Shown: positions 33,758 through 42,205 of the stretch, in pieces | Position numbering within the stretch: position 1 is the stretch's first letter | Layout of the letters: each line of letters starts with the position of its first letter | Assembly: GCF_002407065.1 (NCBI RefSeq) | Contig: NZ_CP023564.1 | Span: 868,001 to 932,000 of the forward strand | DNA length: 64,000 nucleotides | Origin: Brachybacterium ginsengisoli | GTDB lineage: Bacteria; Actinomycetota; Actinomycetes; Actinomycetales; Dermabacteraceae | Reading direction: 5' to 3' | Made by a program: the position numbers and the translations under genes | Notes under the pieces: model-generated | Seen by the model: the letters and a program-made list of their open reading frames with translations, nothing else | Told to the model about the DNA's origin: nothing | Database searches by the model: none

Positions 33758-33759
33758 TG

Positions 33760-33831
33760 AGGTGCAGGTGCAGGTGCAGGTGCAGGTGCAGGTGCAGGTG
33801 CAGGTGCGGGTGCAGGTGCAGGTGCAGGTGC
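33760..33831. repeat. Hexanucleotide array (AGGTGC), 12 units
   Basis: Twelve consecutive AGGTGC units, the ninth being GGGTGC. It lies in non-coding DNA directly after palindrome copy 2. Frames through it give only Val-Gln, His-Leu or Ala-Pro repeats and run into tRNA-Phe, so it is not coding. Confidence 0.9.
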
Positions 33832-33896
33832 GGGCAGGGCGCTGGTGGCGGAACGAGCGGCGGATGCACGGGCGCGCACAGCACCCGAGGAACGAC

Positions 33897-33924
33897 GAAG
33901 CCCCCTGGGTGACCAGGGGGCTTC
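33897..33924 (-). terminator. Terminator of tRNA-Phe
   Basis: GAAGCCCCCTGG and CCAGGGGGCTTC form a perfect 12-bp stem with a GTGA loop, just past the tRNA 3' end on the minus strand. Confidence 0.85.
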
Positions 33925-33931
33925 GTGGTGG

Positions 33932-34004
33932 TGGCTCCGACCGGCGTCGATCCGGTGACCTTTCGATTTTCAGTCGAACGCTCTACCAACTGAGCTACAG
34001 AGCC
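33932..34004 (-). tRNA. tRNA-Phe (anticodon GAA)
   Basis: 73-nt cloverleaf: acceptor GGCTCTG/CGGAGCC, D-loop with GCTCAGTTGGTAGAGC, anticodon stem-loop TCGACTGAAAATCGA, T-loop TTCGACG-type GGATCGACGCC. The 3' CCA is not encoded. Confidence 0.93.
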
Positions 34005-34211
34005 GTGGTCGCGCAGAACGACCGGAACCAAGATTAACAGCAGTCGAGACCATCCCCCAAACCGTGGCGCCCGGTGAGAGGCACGCCACGCCGCAGGGGC
34101 GCACAGGGCGTCCGGCACTGCGCGACGCGGGCGGGCGGCACGGCCCGCTGTGGCGCACGGCGCTGCTCCCGCGGCACGGCGCGTGGGGGCGGCCGGAGCC
34201 TCCCGGTCGCT

Positions 34212-34217
34212 TAGTCT
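34212..34217 (+). promoter_or_regulatory. -10 box for orphan mraY
   Basis: TAGTCT about 60 nt before ATG 34278, so the gene has its own promoter inside the tRNA cluster. The 273-bp gap 34005-34277 shows nothing else. Confidence 0.45.
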
Positions 34218-34277
34218 TGCGCTTCGTGGGTCGACCGGCCTGCAGTGATGCTCCTGGCCCCTGACCCGAGGACGACG

Positions 34278-35378
34278 ATGAACCTGATCCTGATCGGCGC
34301 GACGATCTCCGTGGTCGTCGGGCTCATCGGCACACGTCTGTACGCGGCGCTCGCGCGCCGCCGGGGGTGGGGGCAGTTCGTCCGGGTCGACGGCCCCACC
34401 AGCCATCTGTCCAAGCGCGGCACCCCGCAGATGGGCGGCATCGCCATCATCGCGACCACGCTGATGGCCTACCTCGGTGCGCATCTGGCGACCTGGTCGG
34501 TGCCCACCGTCTCGGGACTGCTGGTGCTGCTGCTGATGCTGGGCGCCGGGTTCATCGGCTTCCTCGATGACTTCTCGAAGATCCGCAAGGAGCAGTCGGA
34601 GGGCCTTACCTCGAGGCAGAAGCTGGCTGGTCAGATCGGCATCGCCGTCGTGTTCGCCCTGCTGGCGACCCGCTTCCCGCGGGACGGGCTCACCCCGGCG
34701 AGCTTCCGGATCTCCGTCGTGCGGGACACGGCTGTGGACTTCGCGGTGCTCGGGACCGTGATCGGTCTGGTGCTGTTCATCGCGTGGGCGACGCTGATGA
34801 TCGCGGCGGCCAGCAACGCCGTGAACCTCACCGACGGGCTCGACGGACAGGCCACGGGTGCGTCCGTGATGGTGTTCATCGCCCTCTCGCTGATCGGCGC
34901 GTGGCAGTCGCTGAAGAGCTGCTCGATCGCCGTCGTGGCAGGTTGTTACGAGGTGCGTGATCCGCTGGACCTCGCGCTCGTGGCCACCTGCATCGCCGGG
35001 GCCTGCATCGGCTTCCTGTGGTGGAACGCGCCGCCGGCGAAGCTGTTCATGGGCGATACCGGCTCCCTGGCCCTCGGCGCCGCGCTCGCCGGCATCGCGA
35101 TCATGTCCCGCACGGAGCTGCTGATGATCGTGCTCGGCGGCCTGTTCGTCTTCGAGACCGCGGCCGTCATCATCCAGGTCAGCGTCTTCAAGGCGACCAA
35201 GCGCAGGAACGGCGGGGTCGGGAAGCGGGTCTTCCGCATGACCCCCATCCATCATCACTTCGAGCTGCTCGGGTGGAGCCAGGTCACCGTCGCGATCCGC
35301 TTCTGGATCATCGCCGCCGTGTGCGTGAGCGCGGGCCTCGCGATCTTCTACGGGGAATGGGTGCTGGCTGCGGGGTGA
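34278..35378 (+). CDS. mraY: Phospho-N-acetylmuramoyl-pentapeptide transferase (orphan copy)
   Basis: Makes lipid I by transferring phospho-MurNAc-pentapeptide to undecaprenyl phosphate in the inner membrane. The 366-aa, ten-helix protein keeps all catalytic motifs: FLDDFSK, NAVNLTDGLDG, LFMGDTGSLALG and the cytosolic MTPIHHHFELLGW. The substrate motif GPTSHLSKRGTPQMGG is near the N-terminus. ATG 34278 follows GAGGAC; the upstream ATG 34245 is less likely. Normally mraY sits in the dcw cluster between murF and murD; here it stands alone, between tRNA-Phe and tRNA-Asp. A residue stretch (SLKSCSIAVVAGCYEVRD) in the middle is unusual in having two close Cys. Confidence 0.92.
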   Translation: MNLILIGATISVVVGLIGTRLYAALARRRGWGQFVRVDGPTSHLSKRGTPQMGGIAIIATTLMAYLGAHLATWSVPTVSGLLVLLLMLGAGFIGFLDDFSKIRKEQSEGLTSRQKLAGQIGIAVVFALLATRFPRDGLTPASFRISVVRDTAVDFAVLGTVIGLVLFIAWATLMIAAASNAVNLTDGLDGQATGASVMVFIALSLIGAWQSLKSCSIAVVAGCYEVRDPLDLALVATCIAGACIGFLWWNAPPAKLFMGDTGSLALGAALAGIAIMSRTELLMIVLGGLFVFETAAVIIQVSVFKATKRRNGGVGKRVFRMTPIHHHFELLGWSQVTVAIRFWIIAAVCVSAGLAIFYGEWVLAAG

Positions 35379-35538
35379 CCGGCCCGGTGTTCTGAGCTGC
35401 GGGAGAGTGAGCGGCGGGGGAGAGGGCGGCGGCGCCTGACGTCGGGGGCCGGACGGCCGCGGCGGCCGGGGCCGACTGCACGGCCATCGAGCCGCGCGCA
35501 TGCCGATCCGGGACGTCGTCGTCCCGGGGGAAGGAGAA

Positions 35539-35565
35539 AGGCCCCGGAACGATGTTCCGGGGCCT
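35539..35565 (-). terminator. Terminator of tRNA-Glu/tRNA-Asp unit
   Basis: AGGCCCCGGAAC and GTTCCGGGGCCT form a perfect 12-bp stem with a 3-nt loop, 12 nt past tRNA-Asp on the minus strand. Confidence 0.85.
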
Positions 35566-35576
35566 ACTCGCGGGGG

Positions 35577-35650
35577 CGACCCTGACCGGGCTTGAACCGG
35601 CGACCTCCGCCGTGACAGGGCGGCACTCTAACCAACTGAGCTACAGGGCC
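35577..35650 (-). tRNA. tRNA-Asp (anticodon GTC)
   Basis: 74-nt cloverleaf with acceptor GGCCCTG/CAGGGTC (one G-T pair), D-loop GCTCAGTTGGTTAGAGT, anticodon stem CCGCC/GGCGG with loop CTGTCAC, T-arm GCCGG-TTCAAGC-CCGGT. Discriminator G is as expected for Asp. Confidence 0.93.
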
Positions 35651-35788
35651 TTGCGTGTCTCTGCGGTTGCCCGCTTCGACCTGGATAACTCTACCGGACG
35701 TTCTCGGGGCTCTGCACCACTTTGGCTGTGAGCCGCCTCGCACTTCCGTCTCGCCTGGTCGCAGCACGAATGCTGCGGGTCCGACGAG

Positions 35789-35861
<73 letters not shown>

Positions 35862-36031
35862 CCTGGGCAGTGCACTGCCCGACGACGAGCATACCCATCC
35901 TGGGAGGTCCTCGCCTCCGGCTTCTGGGCCGATGCGTCGTATCCGACACGTCCGGCGGAGCCGCCCGCGCCGCTCTGTTGCGTGGGTCGCGTCCCCACGC
36001 CGTTCCCGGCCGGGCGTGGTTCGATGACCCC

Positions 36032-36397
36032 ATGATCCGGATCAGCCGCGAGGAGTTCGAGGAGGCGGTCGACGACGCCCTGGACTCGCTGCCCGAGGAG
36101 GTGGCCCGCACGATCGCCGAGGCGAACGTCGTGATCCTCGTCGAGGAGGAGCCCACCCCGGAGCAGGCCGGCGGTTCTGAGCTGCTGGGGCTGTACGAGG
36201 GGATACCGCTGGACAGGCGCAGCGTCTTCCAGGGCTACGCGATGCCCGACCGGATCTTCGTCTTCCGCGGTCCGCTGCAGCGCCATGCCTCCTCGCGCGA
36301 GCACCTCGTTTGCCAGATCGCGGTGACGGTGCTGCACGAGATCGGTCATCTCTTCGGCCTCAGCGACGCCCGCCTCCACGAGCTGGGCTGGGGCTGA
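36032..36397 (+). CDS. Zincin-like metallopeptidase family protein (DUF1025 type)
   Basis: A 121-aa small protein with a HExxH zinc motif, LHEIGHLFGLSD, near the C-terminus. The downstream Asp/His could be the third ligand. The N-terminus (SREEFEEAVDDALDSLPEEV) and the LGLYEGIPLDRR segment are typical of a widespread actinobacterial family of minimal metzincin-like proteins whose substrate is unknown. It is cytosolic (no signal peptide). The gene stands alone between the tRNA cluster and the two-component genes, convergent with the response regulator. Confidence 0.88.
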   Translation: MIRISREEFEEAVDDALDSLPEEVARTIAEANVVILVEEEPTPEQAGGSELLGLYEGIPLDRRSVFQGYAMPDRIFVFRGPLQRHASSREHLVCQIAVTVLHEIGHLFGLSDARLHELGWG

Positions 36398-36419
36398 CCG
36401 AGGTCCCCTGCCCGGTCCC

Positions 36420-37103
36420 TCAGATCTGGCCGCTGTCGAGGTCGGTGAGCCCGGCCTCGTGCGCGATGATCGCGATCTGGACCCGGTTGGTGCAGTCGAG
36501 CTTCGCGAAGATCTTCGAGACGTGCGCCTTCACCGTCGCCTCGCTCATGAACAGCCGCATGCCGATCTGAGCGTTGGAGAGTCCGGCGCCCACCGCCCCG
36601 AGCACCTCCGTCTCGCGCTCGGTGAGCAGGGAGATCCCGGGATGGCGATCCTGGCGAGAGCCCGGATTCGCCTCCGAGAAGTGGGAGAGCATGCGGCGGG
36701 TGATGGTCGGCGAGAGCATCGCGTCGCCGCCGGCGACCACATGGACCGCACGGGCCAGGTCCTGCGGCGGGGTGTCCTTGAGCAGGAAGCCGTCCGCTCC
36801 GGCCTCGAGCGCCTGGAACACGTACTCGTCCATGTCGAACGTGGTGAGCATGATGATCTTGGGCGGGTTCGGCAGGTCGCTGACGGCACGGGTCGCGGCG
36901 ATGCCGTCGAGCTTGGGCATGCGCACGTCCATCAGCAGCACGTCGGGCCGGTGCTTCTGCACCAGCGTCACGGCCTCCGCACCGTCGCCGCCCTGTGCCA
37001 CGACCTCGATGCCGGGGTCCGCCCCGAGGATCATCGCCAGCCCGGCGCGCACCAGGGAGTCGTCGTCGATCAGTCCTACGCGCGTCACGTCGCCATCGGC
37101 CAC
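36420..37103 (-). CDS. NarL/LuxR-type response regulator
   Basis: A 227-aa regulator: receiver domain with phospho-acceptor Asp in VLLMDVRMPKLDG, the DD pair LIDDDSLVR, the Thr of IIMLTTFD and the Lys of FLLKDT; then an output LuxR helix-turn-helix (about 160-220, LTERETEVLGAVGAGLSNAQIG). Overlaps the histidine kinase stop by 19 nt, so both are made from one message. It likely controls the divergent ABC exporter (inference from context). Confidence 0.93.
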   Translation of the reverse strand: MADGDVTRVGLIDDDSLVRAGLAMILGADPGIEVVAQGGDGAEAVTLVQKHRPDVLLMDVRMPKLDGIAATRAVSDLPNPPKIIMLTTFDMDEYVFQALEAGADGFLLKDTPPQDLARAVHVVAGGDAMLSPTITRRMLSHFSEANPGSRQDRHPGISLLTERETEVLGAVGAGLSNAQIGMRLFMSEATVKAHVSKIFAKLDCTNRVQIAIIAHEAGLTDLDSGQI

Positions 37104-38218
37104 GGGATCACCGCCCTCACTTCGAATCGTCCGTCGTCGGTGGGTCCCGACGTGATGGTCCCGCCCGCATGCGTCACGCGCGTCTCGATGCCCGACAGCC
37201 CCATCCGGGCCCCGGGGAGATCTGTGGTGAACCCCTTGGGGAGCACATTACTGACCTCGATCACGAGCTCGGTGCCGGGCTCGCCGATCAGCGCGACCCT
37301 CGCCCGGGTGTGCAGCGCGTGCTTGTGGATGTTGGTCAGCCCCTCCTGGACGACGCGGTACGCGGTGCGAGCCAGGGGGTCCGGCACCACGTCGTCGATG
37401 AAGTCGAAGAGGTCCACCGCGATGCCGGCCTCCCGCGAGGTCGTGACCAGGCGGCGCACGTCCTCCCAGGTGGGCTGCGGTGCGAGCGGGGCCTCGTCCC
37501 CGTCGCCGCGCAGAACACCCAGCACCTCGCGCAGCTCCGACAGCGCCGTCGCCGCAGTCTGCCGGATGAGCCCCGCGGACTGCTGGACCTGCTCGCGCTC
37601 GAGGGTCGGGTTCACCTCGAGGGCACCGGCATGCATCGCCACCAGCGAGATCTTGTGCGCGACGATGTCGTGCATCTCGCGGGCGATGCGGGTGCGCTCG
37701 GCCCGTCGGGCCTGCTCCTCGGCGACGGCACGGCCGGACTCGGCCTGTTCGGCGCGCTGCTGCAGCTGGTGCAGCAGCGCCCGACGGGCCGAGGTGTACA
37801 TGCCCGTCGCTGCCGAGGCCGCGACGACCAGGACGATCAGGATGAGGCTCGTCAGGTCCATGTACGGGCTGGTCGAGACCCACAGCAGGGGCGGCAGCGC
37901 ACCGGTGAGCACGGCGAGGACGGCCACCAGGAGCGTGAGCACGCGGTGGTGGCTGCGGGTCGCGTAGGCGTAGGTGACGACGATCAGCACCGTGATCGAC
38001 ATCGAGATGATGTTCGCGACCAGCAGCACCGGGAGCAGCCAGCGCCAGTGCTGGTGCCGCTGCAGCAGCGCCGCGCCCAGCACGAGGGTGAGGACGGCCC
38101 GCCACACGTCGCCGGCGGACGAGGAGAGGATGATCCCGAGGATCGTCTCGGTCAGGATCGCGACGACGAGCAGCACCTCCTGCCAGCGGTGCCTCATCGG
38201 TGCTCCCTGTTCGTCCAC
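37085..38218 (-). CDS. NarL-family sensor histidine kinase
   Basis: A 377-aa membrane sensor with four to five N-terminal helices (to about residue 145), a coiled dimerisation region with phospho-His in REMHDIVAHKISL, and a short HATPase domain (YRVVQEGLTNIHKHA as the N box, ARMGLSGIETRV as the G box). No large extracellular sensor, as in LiaS/DesK-like kinases that sense membrane stress. GTG 38218 is preferred because a TACAGT box is 6 nt upstream; ATG 38197, with its AGGGAG site, is an in-frame alternative. Confidence 0.9.
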   Translation of the reverse strand: MDEQGAPMRHRWQEVLLVVAILTETILGIILSSSAGDVWRAVLTLVLGAALLQRHQHWRWLLPVLLVANIISMSITVLIVVTYAYATRSHHRVLTLLVAVLAVLTGALPPLLWVSTSPYMDLTSLILIVLVVAASAATGMYTSARRALLHQLQQRAEQAESGRAVAEEQARRAERTRIAREMHDIVAHKISLVAMHAGALEVNPTLEREQVQQSAGLIRQTAATALSELREVLGVLRGDGDEAPLAPQPTWEDVRRLVTTSREAGIAVDLFDFIDDVVPDPLARTAYRVVQEGLTNIHKHALHTRARVALIGEPGTELVIEVSNVLPKGFTTDLPGARMGLSGIETRVTHAGGTITSGPTDDGRFEVRAVIPWPMAT

Positions 38219-38224
38219 GCGTTC

Positions 38225-38230
38225 ACTGTA
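38225..38230 (-). promoter_or_regulatory. -10 box of leaderless histidine kinase promoter
   Basis: Minus-strand TACAGT, 6 nt (GAACGC) before GTG 38218. The divergent ABC gene starts 188 nt away. Confidence 0.5.
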
Positions 38231-38417
38231 GTGGCGCGACCGGAGGCGCTCGCCGTCGGAACGGCCGGGCGGTGCGCGGGTCGCCCCAGGTCGCCCCCGC
38301 GACCGACGGAGGTCGACCCCGGCGGTCCCGTCACGGCCGACGGGCGCGACCTTCGTCGCCGGGCGCCTGGCCCGCGGTCGCTGTCCGCCACCGCGCCCCG
38401 GGGAGGAGTGTTCTGAC

Positions 38418-39413
38418 ATGACTTCCACGACCCCCTCCACCGCCCCCGGCATCGGCCTCGAGGTGCGCGGCGTCCGCAAGGTGTACGGAACCCGCGCCGC
38501 CGTCGACGGCCTGACCTTCTCCTGCGCTCCCGGCTCGGTCACCGGCTTCCTCGGCCCCAACGGCGCCGGCAAGTCGACCACCCTGCGCATCCTCACCGGG
38601 CTCGCCCGGGCCGATGAGGGCGAGGCCCTCGTCGGCGGTGAGGAGTTCCGACGCCTCGAGCACCCCGCCCGCACCATCGGCGTGATGCTCGACGCCCGCG
38701 CCCTCCACAACGGCCGCACCGGCCTGGAGACGCTGCGCCTGACCGCCCGCACCGTCGGGATGCCGGCGGCGAGGGCCGACGAGGTCCTCGAGATGGTGGG
38801 CCTGAAGGAGGCCGGGGCCAAGCGCGTCGGCGGCTACTCCTACGGCATGCGCCAGCGGCTCGGCATCGGCGTCGCCCTGATCGGCGACCCCGCGGTGCTG
38901 GTCCTGGACGAGCCGGCCAACGGCCTGGATCCCGAGGGGATCCGCTGGATGCGGCGCCTGCTGCGCTCCTTCGCCGACGCCGGCGGCACCGTGCTGCTCT
39001 CCAGCCACCAGCTGCGCGAGGTCGAGGCGACCGTGGACCGCCTGGTGGTCATCTCGCAGGGCCGCCTGGTCAGCGAGGGCACCCTCGAGGAGCTCACCGC
39101 CGGCTCCGGCACGAGGGTGACCTCCCTGGATCCGCAGGGCCTGCGGGCGGCGCTCGACCGCCACGGCATCGCCTACGAACCTCGCGCCGAGGGCGAGCTC
39201 GAGGTGAGCCTCGCCCCGGAGGACGTGGGCCGCCTCGCGCTGCGCGAGCAGCTGGTCCTCACCTCGCTCGGCGCCACCCCCGGCGGCGGCCTCGAGGAGG
39301 TCTTCTTCACCCTCACCGGCCAGAGCGAGGCCCCCGCCGGCGGCGCCGACCCTGCGACAGCGGCCGCCGAGCCGACCCCCAGCGCCGAGCCCGCCGCGGC
39401 CCCGCAGCGTTGA
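38418..39413 (+). CDS. ABC transporter ATP-binding protein
   Basis: A 331-aa ATPase of the DrrA/CcmA-like drug/peptide-export class. Walker A GPNGAGKSTTLRIL near residue 47, signature SYGMRQRLGIG, Walker B VLVLDEPANGLDPEG, His-switch LLSSHQLREVE. A regulatory C-terminal domain is followed by a Pro/Ala tail. The next gene encodes its permease. The divergent two-component system beside it suggests control by envelope stress or peptide antibiotics, as in Bce/Lia-like modules, though this is inference. Confidence 0.9.
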   Translation: MTSTTPSTAPGIGLEVRGVRKVYGTRAAVDGLTFSCAPGSVTGFLGPNGAGKSTTLRILTGLARADEGEALVGGEEFRRLEHPARTIGVMLDARALHNGRTGLETLRLTARTVGMPAARADEVLEMVGLKEAGAKRVGGYSYGMRQRLGIGVALIGDPAVLVLDEPANGLDPEGIRWMRRLLRSFADAGGTVLLSSHQLREVEATVDRLVVISQGRLVSEGTLEELTAGSGTRVTSLDPQGLRAALDRHGIAYEPRAEGELEVSLAPEDVGRLALREQLVLTSLGATPGGGLEEVFFTLTGQSEAPAGGADPATAAAEPTPSAEPAAAPQR

Positions 39414-39447
39414 CCCATCCGACCCGACCCGATCGAGGAACCTCATC

Positions 39448-40182
39448 ATGCGACCCGACATCGACCTGCGCGCCTATCTCGACACCCGCGGCGCGACCAT
39501 CCTGCTCACCCTCTCCCTGCTCGCGATCCTCGCCTTCGCCGCGCTCGGCGGCCTGATCCAGCCCGCCGTGATGCCCGAGGGCACCAGCGACGTGGAGTTC
39601 ACCTTCATCGTGCTCAGCCTCCCGCTGAGCCTGATCATCCCCGTGATCGTCGTGATGATGACGGCGGGGGAGTGGTCCGACCGCTCCATCCAGAACACCT
39701 TCCTCCAGCGCCCCGGACGGCTCGGGGTGCTGGCCTCCAAGGTCATCGCCGCGACCGCGTTGGTGCTGGTGGTGGTGGCGCTCTCGATCGGACTGGCGGC
39801 CGCGGCCACCTGGGTCGGCGGCGAGCTGATGGGGGAGGGCGCCGTCTTCTCCTCGTTCGAGAGCCTGCTGAGCACCCAGCTCGTGGTCCTCGCCGCGAGC
39901 CTGCTGTTCGCCCTGGCCATGGGCATCCTGCTGCAGTCCACCGTGATCGGTCTGGTCGTCGCGATCGGCGTGCCCTTCGTGATCAGCACCGCCGGCGCGC
40001 TCACCGCGGCGTTCGGTTCCGAGGTCGTCGCCGACGTGGTGCGGGCCGTGGACCTCACCTCGGCGGCGAGCGCGCTGGGCACCGGGGATGCGGGAGCGTT
40101 CGAGCTGCTGCCCCTGCTGCTGCTCGTGGTGGTGCCGACGGTGCTGGGCGTGCGTCGCTGGAGCCTGCGCGAGGTCGGATGA
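39448..40182 (+). CDS. ABC-2 type permease
   Basis: A 244-aa membrane protein with six predicted helices, including TILLTLSLLAILAFAALGGL and LVVVALSIGLAAAATWVGG, and the GEWSDRSIQNTFLQRP loop that in this class contacts the ATPase. It starts 34 nt after the ATPase gene with a GAGGAA ribosome site and forms the transporter with it. Cargo unknown. Confidence 0.85.
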   Translation: MRPDIDLRAYLDTRGATILLTLSLLAILAFAALGGLIQPAVMPEGTSDVEFTFIVLSLPLSLIIPVIVVMMTAGEWSDRSIQNTFLQRPGRLGVLASKVIAATALVLVVVALSIGLAAAATWVGGELMGEGAVFSSFESLLSTQLVVLAASLLFALAMGILLQSTVIGLVVAIGVPFVISTAGALTAAFGSEVVADVVRAVDLTSAASALGTGDAGAFELLPLLLLVVVPTVLGVRRWSLREVG

Positions 40183-40277
40183 TCGATCGGGGATCCGAGC
40201 ACGGCCTGGGCCTAGGATGGCCGGGCCGTGCTCCGGATTCCCGGCCACGGTCCGACAGCCCGGACAAGGAACACCGC

Positions 40278-41930
40278 ATGGCCCCTCCTGCTCGCACCCG
40301 CCGCCCGCTCGCCCGCCTCGCCGCCGGTGCCGCCGCGGCGCTCCTGCTGCTGGCGGGATGCACCGATGCCGGGCCCGCTCAGGGAGACGCCGGAGCCTCC
40401 GACGGCGCGGCGGCGAAGGGAGCCGCCGCCTCGGACGGCGGTGCCTCGGACGCCGAGGACGACGGTCCTGCGCTGCAGGCGGTCGACCCCTCCGCCGCCG
40501 CGGATCTCCCCGGCGACCCGGCGGAGGACCCGGCCTACGCGACCTATTACGACCAGCAGATCGAGTGGGGTCCCTGCGAGGACGTCTACGCCGAGGGCGT
40601 GGAGTGCGGCACCCTCACCGTCCCGCTGGCCTGGAACGATCCCGGCGCCGGGGACATCGATCTCGCCGTGGCGCGGGTGAAGGCCTCGGGCGAGTCCACG
40701 GGCTCCCTGGTCACCAACCCCGGCGGGCCCGGCCTCTCCGGGGTGAACGCCCTCGACGGCCTGATGTACTCGATCTCGCCCGCGGTCACCGCGTCCTACG
40801 ACGTGGTCGGCTTCGACTCCCGCGGGGTGTACCGCTCGGAGGGCATCACCTGCCTGGACGACAAGGACCTCGACAAGTACCTCTCGGGCACCGCCGAACC
40901 CTCCTCCGAGGGGACCAACGACGAGCCCGTGGACTGGGCCGCGCGTGCCGCCGAGGCCTGCGAGGCGCACTCCGGCGGCATCCTGCCCTACCTCGACACC
41001 CTCTCCACCGCCCGTGACATGGACGTGCTGCGCGCCGCGCTCGGCGAGGAGCAGCTCGACTACCTCGGCTACTCCTACGGCACCTACCTCGGATCGAGCT
41101 ACGCCGAGCTGTACCCGGACCGGGTGGGACGCTTCGTGCTCGACGGCGCCGTGGACCCCACGCTCACCCGTCAGCAGTTCGGGGCCGGTCAGGCGGAGGG
41201 CTTCGAGCGGGCCACCGAGGCCTTCCTCGCCGACTGCCTGGACGCGGGATCGAGCTGCCCCTTCCACGGCACCGAGGAGGAGGCGAAGCAGCAGCTGCTG
41301 GACCTCCTCGCCGGGATCGACGCCGAGCCGCTGGGCACCACCTCCGTGGATCGTGAGCTCACCGGGGCGATCGCCCGCTCGGCCGTGCTGTCGCTGATGT
41401 ACGAGGACGGGCAGTGGGAGCTGGGCCGGGAGGCGCTCACCGCAGCCGCCGACGGAGACGGCTCCCTGCTGCTGGACTACTCGGACCGCTCGAACGAACG
41501 AGGCTTCGACGGCACCTATCGCACCAACGCCGCCTTCGCGATGACCGCGGTGAGCTGCCTGGATCGGCCCGGCCTCGCCGATGCTGAGCAGGCGGCCGAG
41601 GAGGCGGAGCGGATCGCGGAGAAGTACCCGACCTTCGGCCCGGTCCTCGGCGGGGACGCCTGCGCGGAGTGGCCGGTGCCACCGCTGCGCGAGCCCGCCC
41701 CGATCACCGCGAAGGGTGCCGGTCCGATCGTGGTCATCGGCACCACCGGGGACCCCGCCACCCCGTACGCCTGGGCGCAGAACCTCTCCGCGCAGCTCGA
41801 CGACGCGGTGCTGCTGACCTTCGAGGGCAACGGGCACACCGCCTACGGCCGCTCGGGCGGCTGCATCGAGAAGCAGGTCGACACCTTCCTGCTCGAGGGC
41901 ATCGTGCCGGAGGACGGCATGACCTGCTGA
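40278..41930 (+). CDS. Secreted lipoprotein alpha/beta hydrolase (TAP/SlpD-like protease)
   Basis: A 550-aa exported protein. Signal peptide with lipobox LLLLAGC at the N-terminus (lipidated Cys31), then an Ala/Ser/Asp-rich linker (32-80). The catalytic domain is a tripeptidyl-aminopeptidase-like hydrolase: oxyanion segment NPGGPGLSG, nucleophile elbow GYSYGT, acid in GTTGDPATPY and His in GNGHTAYGRSG. The four Cys near the C-terminus (DRPG/GDACAEWP/GGC) fit the TAP C-terminal domain. Such enzymes trim N-terminal peptides outside the cell. Separate from the ABC genes by about 95 nt. Confidence 0.9.
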   Translation: MAPPARTRRPLARLAAGAAAALLLLAGCTDAGPAQGDAGASDGAAAKGAAASDGGASDAEDDGPALQAVDPSAAADLPGDPAEDPAYATYYDQQIEWGPCEDVYAEGVECGTLTVPLAWNDPGAGDIDLAVARVKASGESTGSLVTNPGGPGLSGVNALDGLMYSISPAVTASYDVVGFDSRGVYRSEGITCLDDKDLDKYLSGTAEPSSEGTNDEPVDWAARAAEACEAHSGGILPYLDTLSTARDMDVLRAALGEEQLDYLGYSYGTYLGSSYAELYPDRVGRFVLDGAVDPTLTRQQFGAGQAEGFERATEAFLADCLDAGSSCPFHGTEEEAKQQLLDLLAGIDAEPLGTTSVDRELTGAIARSAVLSLMYEDGQWELGREALTAAADGDGSLLLDYSDRSNERGFDGTYRTNAAFAMTAVSCLDRPGLADAEQAAEEAERIAEKYPTFGPVLGGDACAEWPVPPLREPAPITAKGAGPIVVIGTTGDPATPYAWAQNLSAQLDDAVLLTFEGNGHTAYGRSGGCIEKQVDTFLLEGIVPEDGMTC

Positions 41931-42013
41931 GCGTGACGCGGATCGCCCTGCACCGCTTTGCGCAGGCCGTGACGGTTCACGTACAGTGAACCGGTCTGCC
42001 GCCCAGCGGCGAC

Positions 42014-42086
42014 GCCGCCTTAGCTCAGTCGGTAGAGCGATTCACTCGTAATGAATAGGTCGGGGGTTCGATTCCCCCAGGCGGCT
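42014..42086 (+). tRNA. tRNA-Thr (anticodon CGT)
   Basis: 73-nt cloverleaf: acceptor GCCGCCT/AGGCGGC, D-arm GCTCAGTCGGTAGAGC, anticodon stem ATTCA/TGAAT with loop CTCGTAA, T-arm GGGGG-TTCGATT-CCCCC. Confidence 0.94.
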
Positions 42087-42094
42087 CCGCAGAT

Positions 42095-42136
42095 CAAGGG
42101 CCCCGCCCCCGTGTCGCCACGGGAGCGGGGCCCTTG
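42095..42136 (+). terminator. Terminator of tRNA-Thr
   Basis: CAAGGGCCCCGC and GCGGGGCCCTTG flank CCCGTG/CACGGG, giving an 18-pair stem with one mismatch and a 4-nt loop. It lies between tRNA-Thr and the convergent SDR gene. Confidence 0.85.
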
Positions 42137-42205
42137 TGCATGCCCGGCGGGCCGTCTTCCGTCGACGCCGAGACCCGACGCCGTTGCCGGGGCGGCCCCC
42201 GTCGC

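Noticed and set aside
33480-34037. A 185-codon open frame on the plus strand with a Val-Gln repeat
   Set aside because: It runs through the palindromic repeat, the hexamer array and into the antisense of tRNA-Phe, starts inside the ECF42 promoter and has no ribosome site.
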